Assembly (NCBI GenBank): GCA_034401795.1
Contig: CM067371.1
Coordinates: 79,482,709 to 79,546,708 of the forward strand
Reading direction: 5' to 3'
Length of the DNA: 64,000 nt
Source: Chaetoderma sp. LZ-2023a
Taxonomy: Eukaryota > Mollusca > Caudofoveata > Chaetodermatida > Chaetodermatidae
Both the position numbers and the translations under genes were made by a program. Of the stretch, positions 9,979 through 20,890 are shown piece by piece. How positions within the stretch are numbered: the stretch's first letter is position 1; every line of letters starts with the position of its first letter. The notes below the pieces were generated by a model that worked only from the letters and a program-made list of their open reading frames with translations, was not told the origin of the DNA and searched no databases.

Positions 9979-12913
9979 AGATTAGACACACTGTGGCTGT
10001 ACTCTAGCATTCTCACAGCTCAACCACTAAACTGGAAGGGCTTTATGTCTGAAGTAACTACAGTTGACAATCTCCACTGTACTGCAATAGTTTACAACCC
10101 CATCGTTCCTTTGAATCCAGGACCAAATAAAGCTATTTATAGTACTATGATGTTTGTGCAGTCACAAGCCAGAAAAGCAGGGATGTGTGTGCAACCATAA
10201 CATTTGACCAACTGTTGTACTTGAAAAGCTACAAAATTAGGCAAGACAACTCCATCCAGTTTGCGAATGTGTACATACGTCTGGGTGGTTTCCACCAACT
10301 AATGTCTTTTCTTGGCGCTGGCTGTAAGATCATGGAGGCGAATGGACTAGATGATTTGTGGGCAACTGTCTACGCTAGGAACTCTCTCCCCAAAGTGATG
10401 GAGGAAAAAGCCTACACAAAGACACTGAGGGCATGTCTCATGACAGATGCTGCTTTGCATCTTCTGTTAATTGAACCATAATATGATGGATTTTCAACGA
10501 CAGTACAGCTGACAACATCTCATGTAACACATATGATGAAAATGTACTCTCCGAGTTGCAAGATGAAGACAGCGACGTTGATGATGATAGTTATAGCTCA
10601 TCAAATGAACAGCCAACCGAGGACGAAATTGCTACAACAGATGAAACTCAACACCATATGGCAACAGATGACATGTGGTCACAGCTACACACGCTATGTA
10701 ACGAACTCATGTCACATGATATCTCACCAGATGATGTTTGTAACAATGAACATTTGCAAAATCTATGTAAGCAAGTTTGTGATTTGAGGAAGAATATAGA
10801 AAAGTCCAGAACAGGAAAATTATGGTTTTTATTCATGGACTTTGTAGCAATTGTAAGGTTTGTCATCAGAGCTGAACGTACTGGTGACTGGCGACTCTAT
10901 CTGAAAGCTACACAGCTAATGTTGCCATTCTTTGCTGCCACTGGGCATAACAATTACACGAAATGTTGTCGCCTTTATCTTCAAGATTCTCTTGAACTAT
11001 GCCCCTGCCTTGAAGGGGCCATGCACGAAGGATACTTTACTGTCCGTAGAAATGAAAAAGTGTGTTGGAGTGGTACATGGCCGGATATGACCATTGAGCA
11101 GTGCCTTATGAGAGCTGGAAAAACTCAAGGAGGAGTGATCAACATAACACACAAGGATTCTGTTACAACAAAATGGCTCCTCACAGCACATATTATAGCA
11201 CAGTACACACATGCTCTGTGCTCGTTGACTGACACATTCACGGGAACATGGTCAAACCAGCATAGGGAAATTCACCCAGTAAACATTAAACGCGATCTAG
11301 AAGACGTGAGGAAGCTTAAATTGTTTCTTATGGAACACAATCCTTTCACAGTTAATGAGCATCAGTTGAGAAACATTGCTACATGATTAATTGCAGATCA
11401 TCGTGTTACTGTTGATGATGCAATTAGCATTGGCCAGAAAATTCACGAGAAGTTAAATGAAAGAAAGTTTGGTGATATTATCCTAAAGAGAACAGACCAA
11501 GCTGTGACCTTTGCTGTCATGCGAAAAGTGGTCAAAGTCGGAAGCGAAGACGTTCATATGTCGTCTCAAGAACTCTACCATCGCTTAATGTCTAGCGCCT
11601 ATGCGTCCGGCCCTCTAGATAAAATTATAATTGAATATGAACTCGCCACAGTATGTCCAGCCCTTTTCCACGATGATGGTACTATGAGGAAATCCCAAAA
11701 GTCACAACTGGCAAAGTACATTGTTGACATGGACACTGCAATTGTACAGCAACTGATCACAGAGCCAGCAGTAAGAGTTTTTTATGGTTGCGCACTTTTA
11801 CATCGGATAGGTTGGCCAAAGATCGGGACGATGGAAACTGTATGTAGCTCATTTGTGCCTGCGGTTATACATTGTAGAGTGGTTGGAGTGCCGATATGCG
11901 TAATCTTTGATAGCTATAATGCACCAACAACAAAGGACCAAGAACAGAAGAGGAGACGAGTTAATCGACCAGATTTCCCTGATGTGGCAGTTCAAAACAA
12001 CACACCTGTTCCAGGAAACAAGGCTGGATTTTTGTCAAACACACACAATAAGCAGAGCACCATAAATTTGTTGGCAGAATATTTAACAAATGCAGGTGTT
12101 GAGGTAGAACATGCTGGAGATGAAGGTGATGCTGATGTTGTGATCGTAAGAAAGGCAATAGAACTGTCACAACCAGAGCGACCCACGATAGTTGTTGCCG
12201 ATGATACGGATATTTTGATTCTGCTACTCTATCATGCAAACATGTCTTCAAATATCTTCCTACAAACTAGGCAACAAAAGATATGCATTACAGTGGCTAA
12301 AGATATTGTAGGTAGAGAGCCGTGCATGTGTCTGCCATTTGCCGACAATATGTCTGGTTGTGATACCACATCAGCTTTGTATGGCAAGGGCAAGGTAAAG
12401 CAACTTAAAAAGCTTCAGTCTTCACCGAAGTTGCGAGAGGATGTAGTTATATTTGGTGACATCTCCGCATTAAAGGAAGATGTACATGTAATTGGAGAAA
12501 AATTCATTAAAGCTTTGTACAGTGGAGGGTCTAGAAGTCAGGGGTTAGACAATCTCAGATACCTGAATGCCATTTCTTCTAAGCATGTACCGGTTGAGCG
12601 CATGCCACCCACCTGTAGAGCAGCATATTTCCATAGCATTCGTGTACATCACCAAGTCAGTACATGGCGCCACCTAAAAACTGTGTTGAAGAAGGAAGAA
12701 TATGGATATAAGGCAGAAGATGGAGCAGTGTCCTCAATCATCACCGACAAGGCGCTAGCACCATCGGTGCTAATTATAGATATACGATGTCAGTGTATTA
12801 GCATTACACGTTTATGTGTATGATGTAGCTGCTCCACGAAAGGCAATGCCTGTAGCATTCACTGTACATACGAAGGTCACTGCCAAAACAGCTCAAACCA
12901 TGATGAAGTATGA
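9979..12913 (+). pseudogene. XPG/FEN1-like nuclease transposase gene, copy 1 (multiply broken)
   Basis: Four open pieces read in order. 9979-10190 is frame 1 and includes NWKGFMSEV and AIYSTMMFVQSQARKAG. A frameshift in a TGTGTG run near 10185-10190 moves to 10185-10481 (VYIRLGGFHQLMSFLGAG, GLDDLWATVY). Another shift near 10480-10500 enters 10490-11386, with an acidic start then GHNNYTKCCRLYLQ and CWSGTWPDMTIEQ. An in-frame TGA at 11384-11386 is followed directly in frame by 11387-12823, another TGA at 12821-12823, and a Cys-rich end to 12913. In the 439-residue piece at 11504, IFD (residue 136), an acidic DEGDAD block (206-211), DDTD (233-236) and GCDTTSA (285-291) follow the order of XPG/FEN1 catalytic motifs. 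This multidomain family, with its LGGFH, GHNNY and GCDTTSA blocks, is very abundant in invertebrate genomes. The role is probably cutting transposon ends. Confidence 0.85.
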
Positions 12914-13137
12914 ATAATCCGTTATGTATGGTTTCATTGTATTTCCTATGTTTATTGAGAGGTTTTTGAGAGATTTACACATAAAAGTTGCTTAGTTTGT
13001 ATTTATCACACAGTTTATCATTAGTTTAAAGTACTTTTCTTTGGTAAGCCTGCCAAGAATTGTCAGGTCTATCTAAATAACATATTCCCTGAATTTTAAC
13101 CCGCTTTTTGGCGGCCATTATTAATTTGCCCTAAAAA

Positions 13138-13260
13138 AATATTTCACCAAGTGCGAATTTTTTAGAATTATTCTGGCAGCTATTTTAGGTCATGCTGACG
13201 TAATTAGAACACAAATTGGACTGTTAGCTAAAATGTCCAGGTCCATGACAATTTCTACTG
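13138..13260 (-). repeat. Right terminal inverted repeat of the 4.18-kb transposon
   Basis: Inverse counterpart of 9081-9212. The outer 12 bases are perfectly complementary and the inner match includes the CACTTGG-GAAA block. Confidence 0.8.
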
Positions 13261-13262
13261 GA

Positions 13263-13535
13263 CTAATAGTTCTGTAATCTTCTCAACTGGCGCATTATGC
13301 CAGTACACTTTGTAACTAACGCATCAGTATATGCGAAAATAGACTCATTGTCTACGCCTTTGTGGTCTATGTTCGCATCACCACCCTCATCTTCTAAACC
13401 TGATTGTTCAGCGTCTAAGCCTTGCTTAATATTTTGGAATATGGCGAAGAGTTCCTGATAGCCTATGACCTCTTTTTCAGCTTCACGTTCATCATCTCTC
13501 AGATATGCCTGTTTGGTTAATCGATATTTCATCAA
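13263..13535 (-). CDS. Unassigned minus-strand open frame beside the transposon
   Basis: A 90-residue frame, acidic and predicted helical (for example EREAEKEVIGYQELFAIFQN), with no recognised domain. Its stop is just outside the transposon's right end. Its start lies in the AT-rich ATCGATT repeat at 13.5 kb, so the assigned start is unreliable. It may be a decayed exon or chance. Confidence 0.2.
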   Translation of the reverse strand: MMKYRLTKQAYLRDDEREAEKEVIGYQELFAIFQNIKQGLDAEQSGLEDEGGDANIDHKGVDNESIFAYTDALVTKCTGIMRQLRRLQNY

Positions 13536-13650
13536 TATTTGATAGTCGATTATATTTCCTGGTGATTATATAATCGAGTGTACAATAAAATAATCGAAAA
13601 ATCGAAAAAATCAATTTAATCGAGCAAAATCGATTATTTATTTTAATCAG
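13519..13650. repeat. AATCGATTA-rich repeat, copy 1
   Basis: Many ATCGATTA, AATCGAAAA and TTAATCG motifs, ending ATCGATTATTTATTTTAATCAGG. The same block ends copy 2 at 17935-18014 in the same orientation. Such subterminal TAATCGATTA arrays are seen in some hAT-type MITEs, but ends and target duplications are not clear here. Confidence 0.5.
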
Positions 13651-13844
13651 GCAATAGTGTAGTGTTTAGTCTTGTAATACAGCTAATGCATCGATGGTTT
13701 GATTGTTCTACCAAGGTAGTTGTATAAACATCTATTACTGATGTTCAATCCTGCACCTCCCGAGTCACAGTCCATGCACGCGAATGTTTACATAATCTCT
13801 GATATGCCAATGATAGGAAGCATTTGTTTGCTACTGTTTAGTAC

Positions 13845-13878
13845 CACCCCACCCCACCCCACCCACCCCACCCCCATC
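13845..13878. repeat. CCCCA pentanucleotide repeat
   Basis: Six to seven CCCCA/CCCA units. Confidence 0.9.
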
Positions 13879-13924
13879 CCTCTGAAGGATACAGGCTGAA
13901 GTGTTGGTGGTCATTTTGCGAAAA

Positions 13925-14130
13925 AATATAAAAAATGAATTACTGTTTTTCATAGTATATTCACAAAATTTCGATGTGAATTTTCACAAATTCTGACTTA
14001 AAACTGTTGGTGCCTAAGGCGGCAACAACCTGCAGTTAAATGATTTTCAAAATAGTCGAATTGTCTAATGCTGCCAAATATGGAAACATCGTAAATAGGC
14101 ACTACTAGTCCGGGAGCCAATTTTCAAAAG
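13925..14130 (+). repeat. Dispersed repeat R, left copy
   Basis: AAATTTTCGAT, TTTTCACAAATTCTG and CTAATGCTGCC-AAATATGGAAACATCG appear in the same order and orientation at 17185-17370. The two copies flank the minus-strand nuclease pseudogene. The internal GGCGGCAACAAC and TTTCAAAATAGTCG blocks resemble the FB core. Confidence 0.5.
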
Positions 14131-14600
14131 GGGTTTAGAAGAATGGTTTCGTAGCACACCCAGTATTCAGAAGGTGTGTCTCTATATTATGCTAGACCGA
14201 TGTCTTGGGTATATTCTGAGCCGTGTTGTACAAGAAAATTGTGGTATCACTAACCCGTGAGAAGCCCATGTACAATAGGTGTTGAATGTAGCTCTCAAAC
14301 AATTTTCACAATGGTAAATTTTTCACAAACTTAAGCGCATGTTCTATCAATACAATCTTAACCAAAATGGAAAGGAGTGATCGTATATCGCAGATTTATA
14401 CATAATCAACCTCGTTTAAGACACCCGTATGTTGCTTTGTACATATTGGGGCACTTAGGTCTTCTTGTGACTAGCAATACCTTAGCTACAACAATGCCCA
14501 TGTTTTCTATATTTTTCATAATTACACTTTTAACTGACATGCAGTGCATGTCTACACAAGCTGGCAGGACATATTTATCACGTGAGCAAATGAGAGAATG
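14131..14600. other. No recognised feature
   Basis: An 88-residue plus-strand open frame at 14377-14643 runs antisense into the end of the nuclease pseudogene and shows no domain. Nothing else was seen. Confidence 0.5.
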
Positions 14601-16770
14601 TTACTCATCCGTGTCAGAGTCATCTTCGACAATTGTATGCTGAACATTGTCACACATTTCACCTCCCATACAAAGGCATGCTTCAGTGCAGAGTAGATTG
14701 TTAGCCTTGCATTGACAGCGATCTGTTCTTTTGCAGGCAGACTTTTGACATCTACATGATGTGAGTTCAATTAATCCAAATGGAGCAGGATCCTTTGACA
14801 TTAGAACAGGCTTGAGTAGACCATCCACTATACTCCAGCCATGTCCATTTGGAGATGTAAGATTCTGAACAGCTTGCAATGAACGTCTCCAAACAAGAGC
14901 TTGAAAATTGGCCCTTTCGGTGTGATGCTTTAGACTATTCGATGTAGGTGGAAGATTTTCATTTCTTTGTCTCTTTTGACAAAAGAGCCAATAACGGGTT
15001 TCATCAGCTGTCTTTCCCACATCCCTGGTGGTATACAACTCACAGACAAATTTCTCACATAGAATTGCAATATTCGGTGATAAGTCAACATGATCGCCGA
15101 GTTGGGCTAAGCTAAGCTGATGACATTCAGATGACTTTAAGTGAGTGAATGCTTTTCTCTTAGCGACTCCAAATAATGCACTAGTGCTATCACAACCTGT
15201 AAGAGAATGAAACCCAGGCAAAGACAGACAGATAGCTGGGCCCAGTACTTGAGCAACTGTATGTATTGGTATGTATCGCAATTTGTCCTTTGTGCCCGTA
15301 CGGAACCATAGTTCAGAACAGTGAAGCGAACGATACGTATATATACTAAGTACTGCCACGTATGTATCAGGAAACTGTATAACAACACGCATGTGGTCTT
15401 TTGAAGCGTGTAGCGCGTGCAACATCATACGCGTATCTGCTTCCTCGTGATCTGATCGAAGTTCTTCCAAATACGACGAATTGTTCGCTGAAATGACAAC
15501 AACATCCATTCCATCGTTAAAGACACCAGCAAGAATGACGCAATTGTCGGCAGATAGCATATTTGGACCAGTATCACACCACCGCTTGCTGAGAAATGCA
15601 ACCAGGTTACTTTTGTTGCTTGGATTGCTGATGTACTTGGCCCATTGCTTTGGAACGGGAGTATTTTCTCCAGCAATCTTTATTTCCAATGCTGTTGATG
15701 ACCCACGTTTTAGCCGCTCCTCCGCTTTGAGAGATTCCAGTCTATCATATCTGTCAAAAACTATATCTACTCTGTTGCAGTCTTCTTGATTCAGTGGAAC
15801 TGTAAAGATGTGCCAGTATTTATCAGCCAATTCTCCAAATGTAGACGTACCTCCAGTTTTAACCAGTTGCACAATTGGCATGCCATCTACTACATAAGCT
15901 GTTGCGCCTGTCTTGTCAACAGGTGGAAGCCGTCCATCAACATTTACTTCCTTTTCTAGTACACTTAACAAAACACTTTTCACATTCTTTCTTAGAGTCC
16001 CATCCGTATGTGACAATGATAGTGGAACAGCAGACAGTTCATACGTCATCACTAGTTTTAAATCAACATCTCTGGACCTTGCGGCAATAATTAATCGACC
16101 AAATAGTTCGCGGTCAGATCTCACATTGTGAATTTTTTCATCATTTGTTTTGAGTTTTTTCTTCTATGCTATAGGCTGGCAAATGTTTTAAGTTTTAAGT
16201 GTGGCAACGTGTCCCAAAAGCTTCTCGTGTTAGTGTCCAGCCGCTCCTGAACAAAATTTTCCATAATCTCCTTACCAATGTCACAGGCAGAAACAAGTCT
16301 CTTGGCGATTTCACTAGGCAATACCACGCCAGTTGCAATGTTTACAAGCGGAAGACACTCGCTGTCGTCGTTTTCCGCAATATTAAAGGGATTGGTAATT
16401 ATGTCTGATGAGAACATCGAAAGTATCTTCTGCACATCGGTTTCATCCCTGTTCGTTCGATTAGTCCCCATTTCCTTATGTACTCCAAACATGTGACTAT
16501 CTTGTAACCCACACCTTTGCTTTGTGACCGTTGTTATGGCTGCCCTCTCGTGGCTAGTTAAAAACCACCTCTTCAGAGCTCCTGGATTTTCTTTGTGTTA
16601 TTCCAATAATACCACCTCGCTTTTTGGAATCCAAATTAATCGATTGCTCTAAGGCCATATCTGTCCACACTTGATTGAATGGATGGTCTGAGCGACTTAC
16701 GGAATGATACCTGGGTGCTTTGTCAACAGTGGTACAGCTGGATATACAGATTCTATGATGGAGTTAGTAT
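14601..16770 (-). pseudogene. XPG/FEN1-like nuclease transposase gene, copy 2 (5' truncated, frameshifted)
   Basis: On the minus strand a decayed N-terminal part runs from about 16770 to 16493, through VWTDMALEQ and a shifted GALKRWFLTSHERAAIT. It continues as a 107-residue frame (16492-16169; ANPFN-like and NIATGVVLPSEIA blocks) and, after a stop and frameshift at 16125-16168, as a long 507-residue frame to a TAA at 14601. In that frame VVDGM (78-82), IVFDRYD (121-127), HEEADTR (226-232), FPDT (251-254) and TGCDSTSA (309-316) match the spaced acidic motifs of XPG/FEN1 nucleases. The DTDV-type motif has become DTYV, changing an expected Asp to Tyr. Nine cysteines at 457-492 form a CXC-type cluster, followed by an acidic tail. 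The LGGFH N-terminal domain of copy 1 is absent and no TIRs were found. Confidence 0.85.
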
Positions 16771-17184
16771 ACATACATAAAATATAACCTTCACATTTCA
16801 CCCTCGCCTTTGGTATATGCATGCAAAATGTATGTTGGATATATGTTAGGTCGATATCCGTCTAAATATCATATATGGTGAATCTAATACGATATTACTT
16901 TGAGTTATGACACGATCATGCTTATATCGTTGTGCACTGTGGATACAGCCAAAGCTTAGACCCCCTATGCAAAGAAATCAGGATAACTAATTAGTGCTAC
17001 CACAATTTGTTTGTACAACAGGGCTTAAAATGTGTGGGACATGTGCCCCAAGCCACAGCAAGTGTCAGACCTTCCGAATACTGGGTGTGCTACGTCACGA
17101 TTCTGACCTAGCTTTAGCTCCTGGACTATACGGGCGAAATCTATATCATAATAAAACAAAAAATAGTATGGCCATTTAGCGAAA
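16771..17184. other. No recognised feature
   Basis: Contains a TATGTATG-rich patch and a 61-residue plus-strand open frame (16994-17179) without recognisable domain. The missing N-terminal part of the neighbouring pseudogene was not found here. Confidence 0.5.
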
Positions 17185-17370
17185 AGAAGCACAAAATTGA
17201 CGTAGTAGTAAATTTTCGATCCACATTTTCATAAATTCTGCCGATTGTTTTGTAATTAATTTGACGTAAAGCAATTGCCCCAACCGCAATCAAATGCCTT
17301 TCAAAATATTCAGCTTTTCCAATGCTGGAAAAGAGGGAAACATCGCAGATATGCGCTACGGGCGAGCTCT
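17185..17370 (+). repeat. Dispersed repeat R, right copy
   Basis: Same block order as 13925-14130, including AAATTTTCGATC, CATAAATTCTGCC, TTTCAAAATATTCAG and GGGAAACATCGCAGATATG, with about 70-75 percent similarity by eye. Confidence 0.5.
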
Positions 17371-17696
17371 ATATAATTAACAGCTAATCTCTGTAATGTT
17401 AATATTAAATTGGCGCCTTTTTACTGGCTTGAAAATCTGGGCATGCACACCAGTTTCTTAAAACCATTATTCAATAGGATGGAGTGAACACTGAATTCGT
17501 AATTGACTTCATTATTCTGGGCGGGGATGCTCCTCGTGTTCGGCCAACCAGAGAACTTCTTGATATAGCCTGTCCTATTGAGCGCCTTGCGGTCTTTGCA
17601 TAGGCCTACTCAGTCGAAGCAATCTAAGCCTAAGTAGGAACCAACTTACAAAATTGCATATTCTGGTATTTTTTAAAGAAAATTTGGCATTTTTAA

Positions 17697-17805
<109 letters not shown>

Positions 17806-17934
17806 TTTATGAAAGCTCTCCCTCTCTCTCGCTCTCTCCCTGCATCCCTCCCACAACCCCACTCCACCTCCCTTCCTCCACCGCACTCTGCCATCCCTCA
17901 AAACGTAGTTGCTACTTCCAAAGTCTCAAAATTA

Positions 17935-18014
17935 AATAATCGATTATACGCTTAAATCGATTATTTTTCAGACATCGGAATCGATTATTTATTTTCATAA
18001 TCGAACAGCCCTAC
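17935..18014. repeat. AATCGATTA-rich repeat, copy 2
   Basis: Three ATCGATTATT motifs, then ATAATCGAACAGCCCTA. Read from the right the end is TAGGGCTGTTCGATTA, which resembles hAT-type termini. Partner of the block at 13519-13650. Confidence 0.5.
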
Positions 18015-18320
18015 TCTCAGACTGTGTTGAGTCATTGTCTATGTCTTCTTTTTCATAATCACCTTCATCATCACTCTCAGATTCGGTTAAGACATCATCT
18101 CCGTCAGACTGGCTCCGTTGAGTCATCACAGGCTTCACTCTCCGAATCCATTGACTTATCTTCTTCGCTCTTCATCTCTGCCATTTCATCATCTTCTCTC
18201 GCCAGATTCTCGCTAACTTCATTGATATGGAATCAGGTCTTATATCACTCCAGGCCATGCAACCTAGCAAAAGTTGAATCGCATTCGAGACATTTATGTC
18301 TTGACATATTGATTATGGGA
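18015..18320 (-). other. Possible decayed acidic coding stretch
   Basis: Read on the minus strand, about 18080-18230 encodes a run rich in Glu, Asp and Ser (for example AREDDEMAEMKSEEDKS). The plus-strand open frame over the same DNA (18024-18323) is its Ser/His-rich shadow. No domain is recognisable, and it may be a TCA/TCT-rich low-complexity tract. Confidence 0.25.
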
Positions 18321-18522
18321 TAACCCTATTATTTTTATCTAAATTTTATTGGTGAAGGCTTTTCATGTTGTAGTTGGAAAAATCTTCTTACTGCCCAACT
18401 ATCCCCTAACTACTATGTAGATAAAATACACATACGACCCTTTGGTTTTGTCTAAACTGTAGTGAAAAAAGGGATTCAATTTGAGACATTTTATATGACT
18501 AGATGTACGCTCGACCACCACA

Positions 18523-18775
18523 CTCGGCCACATGTATCAATGTGCGGCCGTAGGCGTAATCACACGTATGGCCACACGTACAGCCGCAAATCCATGCAGG
18601 TGAGGCGCATATGTAGCCTGGCGGCCGCACGTGCGGATATCGGTTTGTATGTACGAGCGCCGGCCACATTTATAAATGTGTGGCCATAGGTGCGACCGCA
18701 CATACGGCCACACATACGGCCACAAATCCGTGCGGCCGCATATACGGCCGCAATGATAGGTTTGTATGTACAAGC
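18523..18775. repeat. GC-rich tandem pair built of CGGCC palindromes
   Basis: Two tandem units of about 120-140 bp start at about 18525 and 18661. Each opens with a near-palindrome of the form GGCCACAT-TATMAATGTG-GGCC and ends with GGTTTGTATGTAC. Between them are many CGGCCGCA, ACGGCCACA and CCGCAC words. The base composition is sharply unlike the AT-rich surroundings. Confidence 0.75.
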
Positions 18776-18799
18776 CCGCGTAAAGTTTCATTGTTAAGT

Positions 18800-19054
18800 A
18801 GCATTATGTCCAAGACTTCACAAGTGTTCAAAACCATCGTAGGATCTAATCCATAAATTTCACTAAAAGCTCTTTTAACCCTTATCATGTTTTCTCGAAA
18901 AATGGGTTTTTATGTGCTCTGATTAACCTTTTCACGACCGCAATCAAACTTAAAAGTTCTGCGAGAAAAATCGATAACGTGTGTTTTGTCCAATTTAGGA
19001 ATCAATTTCGAATACAGTCCATCACAGAAATAACCCTACATGTTTACAAAACAA
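18800..19054. other. No recognised feature
   Basis: AT-rich sequence. A minus-strand frame (18670-18888) overlaps the tandem pair and is repeat-derived. Confidence 0.4.
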
Positions 19055-19230
19055 AAATAAAACGTACTGTCGAATGTTTTGAACATAACTTGATTGAAAG
19101 ACATTTTCGCCTAAGCCCACACTTGTATTCAAATCAAATCAATTTACAACCTAAATAGACAAGGGAACAGTTCTTACTAACATATTTCTGTTCATGTTTA
19201 TAGACATGTTATCTTACCCCTGAGCTGTAC
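19055..19230 (+). repeat. Dispersed repeat D, copy 1
   Basis: AAAATAAA-CGTACTGT, ATGTTTTGAACATAACTTGATTG and GAGCTGTACTGTA recur in order at 26530-26690 and 46645-46865. Confidence 0.6.
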
Positions 19231-19324
19231 TGTATATAGGCAGTGTTATGAAAAGAAATTGATAACACTGAATAGTACAAACCAGTCTGAGCGGGGCTGC
19301 ATGATCGTTATTCATAACAATGTT

Positions 19325-19393
19325 TGGGGTGGGTGGGTGGTGGGGTGGGTGTGGGGTTGGGGTGGGGGGGCGGGGGGGGGGGGGGGGCGGTAG
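19325..19393. repeat. G-rich tract with a long G homopolymer
   Basis: GGGTGGG units lead into an interrupted run of more than 20 G (19362-19390). It is able in principle to form G-quadruplexes and is prone to sequencing error. Confidence 0.9.
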
Positions 19394-19559
19394 CGACTAG
19401 GGAAACTAGCCCCGCTGTCTCCAATATTACCTTCAGTGAAGGCTAAGCTGGTGTATGTGCCTAATCGTCATTTCTTTCCATGATTGGAACGCGCATCTCG
19501 TTATAGTGACCCGAGAGTATGATAAACTTGAACCTTGTTGAAACTGCGTTAGTGAATAT

Positions 19560-19980
19560 ACCAATGATACGTGTAACAAGCAATTTCCAGAAACTTATAT
19601 AGGTAAGCTGTTGAATATATTGAAAGTAAATTGACTGGGCGATGTTACTCTTTATGGCGGCAACAACACCAAATCAATTTATTTTTCAAAGGTTTCTACA
19701 TAATGTTTATTAATTAGTAAAAATATACAATTGGTACAACTTGACAGTCTATTAAGTGATTGTAACGGAATATCCGAGTGACCGCAGCGTGCTTATGTGC
19801 TAAACTCCACCCACATCTTGATCGTGTTTGGATCGATATCTGAACTCCCTGACTAGAAATTTTCCAGAAAACAATACTGGTAAGCTGTTGAATATTTTCA
19901 AACTAGTTTGACTGGGTGATGTTACCGCCTAGCAACAACGCCGAGTCAATTTACTTTCAAACTAAAAATACTAAAGACTG
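19560..19980 (-). mobile_element. Two adjacent FB foldback elements (partial)
   Basis: Two core hairpins lie in series, one at about 19600-19690 and one at about 19880-19965. Both read AAGCTGTTGAATAT-TT, then TTGACTGGG-GATGTTAC, then GCAACAAC-CC-A-TCAATTTA. Between them is a block with CTCCACCCACATCTTGATCG in reverse orientation to FB copy 1. Confidence 0.7.
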
Positions 19981-20267
19981 AGTTGAGTTGTGCTATATTA
20001 GTATTGCCGCCATACTCGACACCATGGGCGATATGACAGAATGATGGATTATCTCTTATGCTACATTACGCATCCTACATCTCTATTGTGTGTCGCAGAC
20101 ACCTGATTTGCATACAATCTGTCATAGAGTAAACTGTAGGCGTTTACCCAGGCTTGAATTTGACAGTGCATAGGTGGACGATGAAATCATGAACATACAA
20201 ACACACACTTGTGCACAACTTTGGGTGCCAAAGCCGTGTGTCGGCTACAGGCAATGTATGAATCAAG

Positions 20268-20575
20268 ATTTAGCTATGCGCCGCCCATCTCTAGCTAAAC
20301 TGCAACCACACTTTTCTCAGTTTTGAGATCAATCGATACCTGCACTCTCTGAATCTCAATGTCCAGAAAACTCCACAGGTAAACTGTGCAATATTTTGAG
20401 ACTAATTTGATTGGATGCTGTCATCAATTAAGCGTTCGTAACGAAGTTAGCTACGGACTTCATGACGTAATTGATTATGGCATCGTCATACATGTCACAT
20501 GGTTGACTACGACGTCATTGTATGTCAAACCCATATGATTGATGGGTAAACTGAAATCCTCCATTGTAACTGTTT
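20268..20575 (-). mobile_element. FB foldback MITE at duplication site i, copy A orientation
   Basis: It starts TTTAGCTATGCGCCGCCCAT and ends AAACTGAAATCCTCCATT. The core is damaged. The corresponding site in copy B (44111-44283) holds the same element reversed between the same flanks. Confidence 0.75.
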
Positions 20576-20843
20576 CGCAGTGATCAACAACAGCGTGCCG
20601 ATTTGGTATTCCGTGTAAGTCCACGAATTCTGTGGGATTAAATATTTTGTGAAATCGCATGCGATATTTCCATATCGCCTAGATTTCTTCATCGTATATG
20701 TATAGCTCCCCGAGTAGTGTCGGGCCGTTCCGGTGTATCATGTCGACTCGCCATGCCGCAAGTGTATGACGAATGATGACGCTGGTTAGCATCCGGTCTC
20801 GGGGTGACGGACCTTGTATGAGACTGCCCTGCGGGTAACAAAA

Positions 20844-20890
20844 ACCGGCTCCTAAGGCCGGTGGAACTCAATCGTTCCAGTGGGGCCGTG
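20844..20890 (+). other. Structured motif, first member of a pair
   Basis: CGGCTCCTAAGGCCGG followed within 40 bases by GGGGCCGT. A second member with changed stem bases (GGTCCTAAGACC, then CGGGGCCGTT) is at 22829-22872 in the same insert. Paired changes in the stem hint at a conserved RNA fold. Confidence 0.3.

Larger units (their letters stand above)
9081..13260 (+). mobile_element. 4.18-kb DNA transposon with long TIRs carrying an XPG-like nuclease gene (Academ-like)
   Basis: The element starts CAGTAGAAATTG at 9081 and ends with the exact inverse CAATTTCTACTG at 13260. The trinucleotide GAC flanks both sides (9078-9080 and 13261-13263), a plausible 3-bp target duplication. Inverted similarity continues inward for about 125-130 bp. 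The interior carries one long, now broken, plus-strand gene filling most of 9.98-12.91 kb. Academ-superfamily transposons are known to pair short target duplications with a large transposase that can include an XPG-type nuclease and a Cys-rich zinc-binding region, which fits. A CMC-type origin is the alternative suggested by the CAGTA end. An FB fragment lies within its 5' non-coding part. Confidence 0.75.

Noticed and set aside
11961..12251. Minus-strand open frames inside the nuclease gene
   Set aside because: Antisense shadows of the plus-strand transposase frame, which carries the family motifs.
15425..15676. Alternative frames within 15.1-16.1 kb on both strands
   Set aside because: Shadows of the 507-residue minus-strand nuclease frame.
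16994..17179. Cys-containing 61-residue frame (LKMCGTCAPSHSKCQTF)
   Set aside because: Short, on the opposite strand to the nearby relic, and without a known zinc-binding pattern or flanking coding signal.
13925..17370. LTR pair flanking the minus-strand nuclease relic
   Set aside because: The two R copies are direct and similar, but lack TG...CA ends or target duplications, and the enclosed gene is a DNA-transposon type. Kept only as a dispersed repeat.
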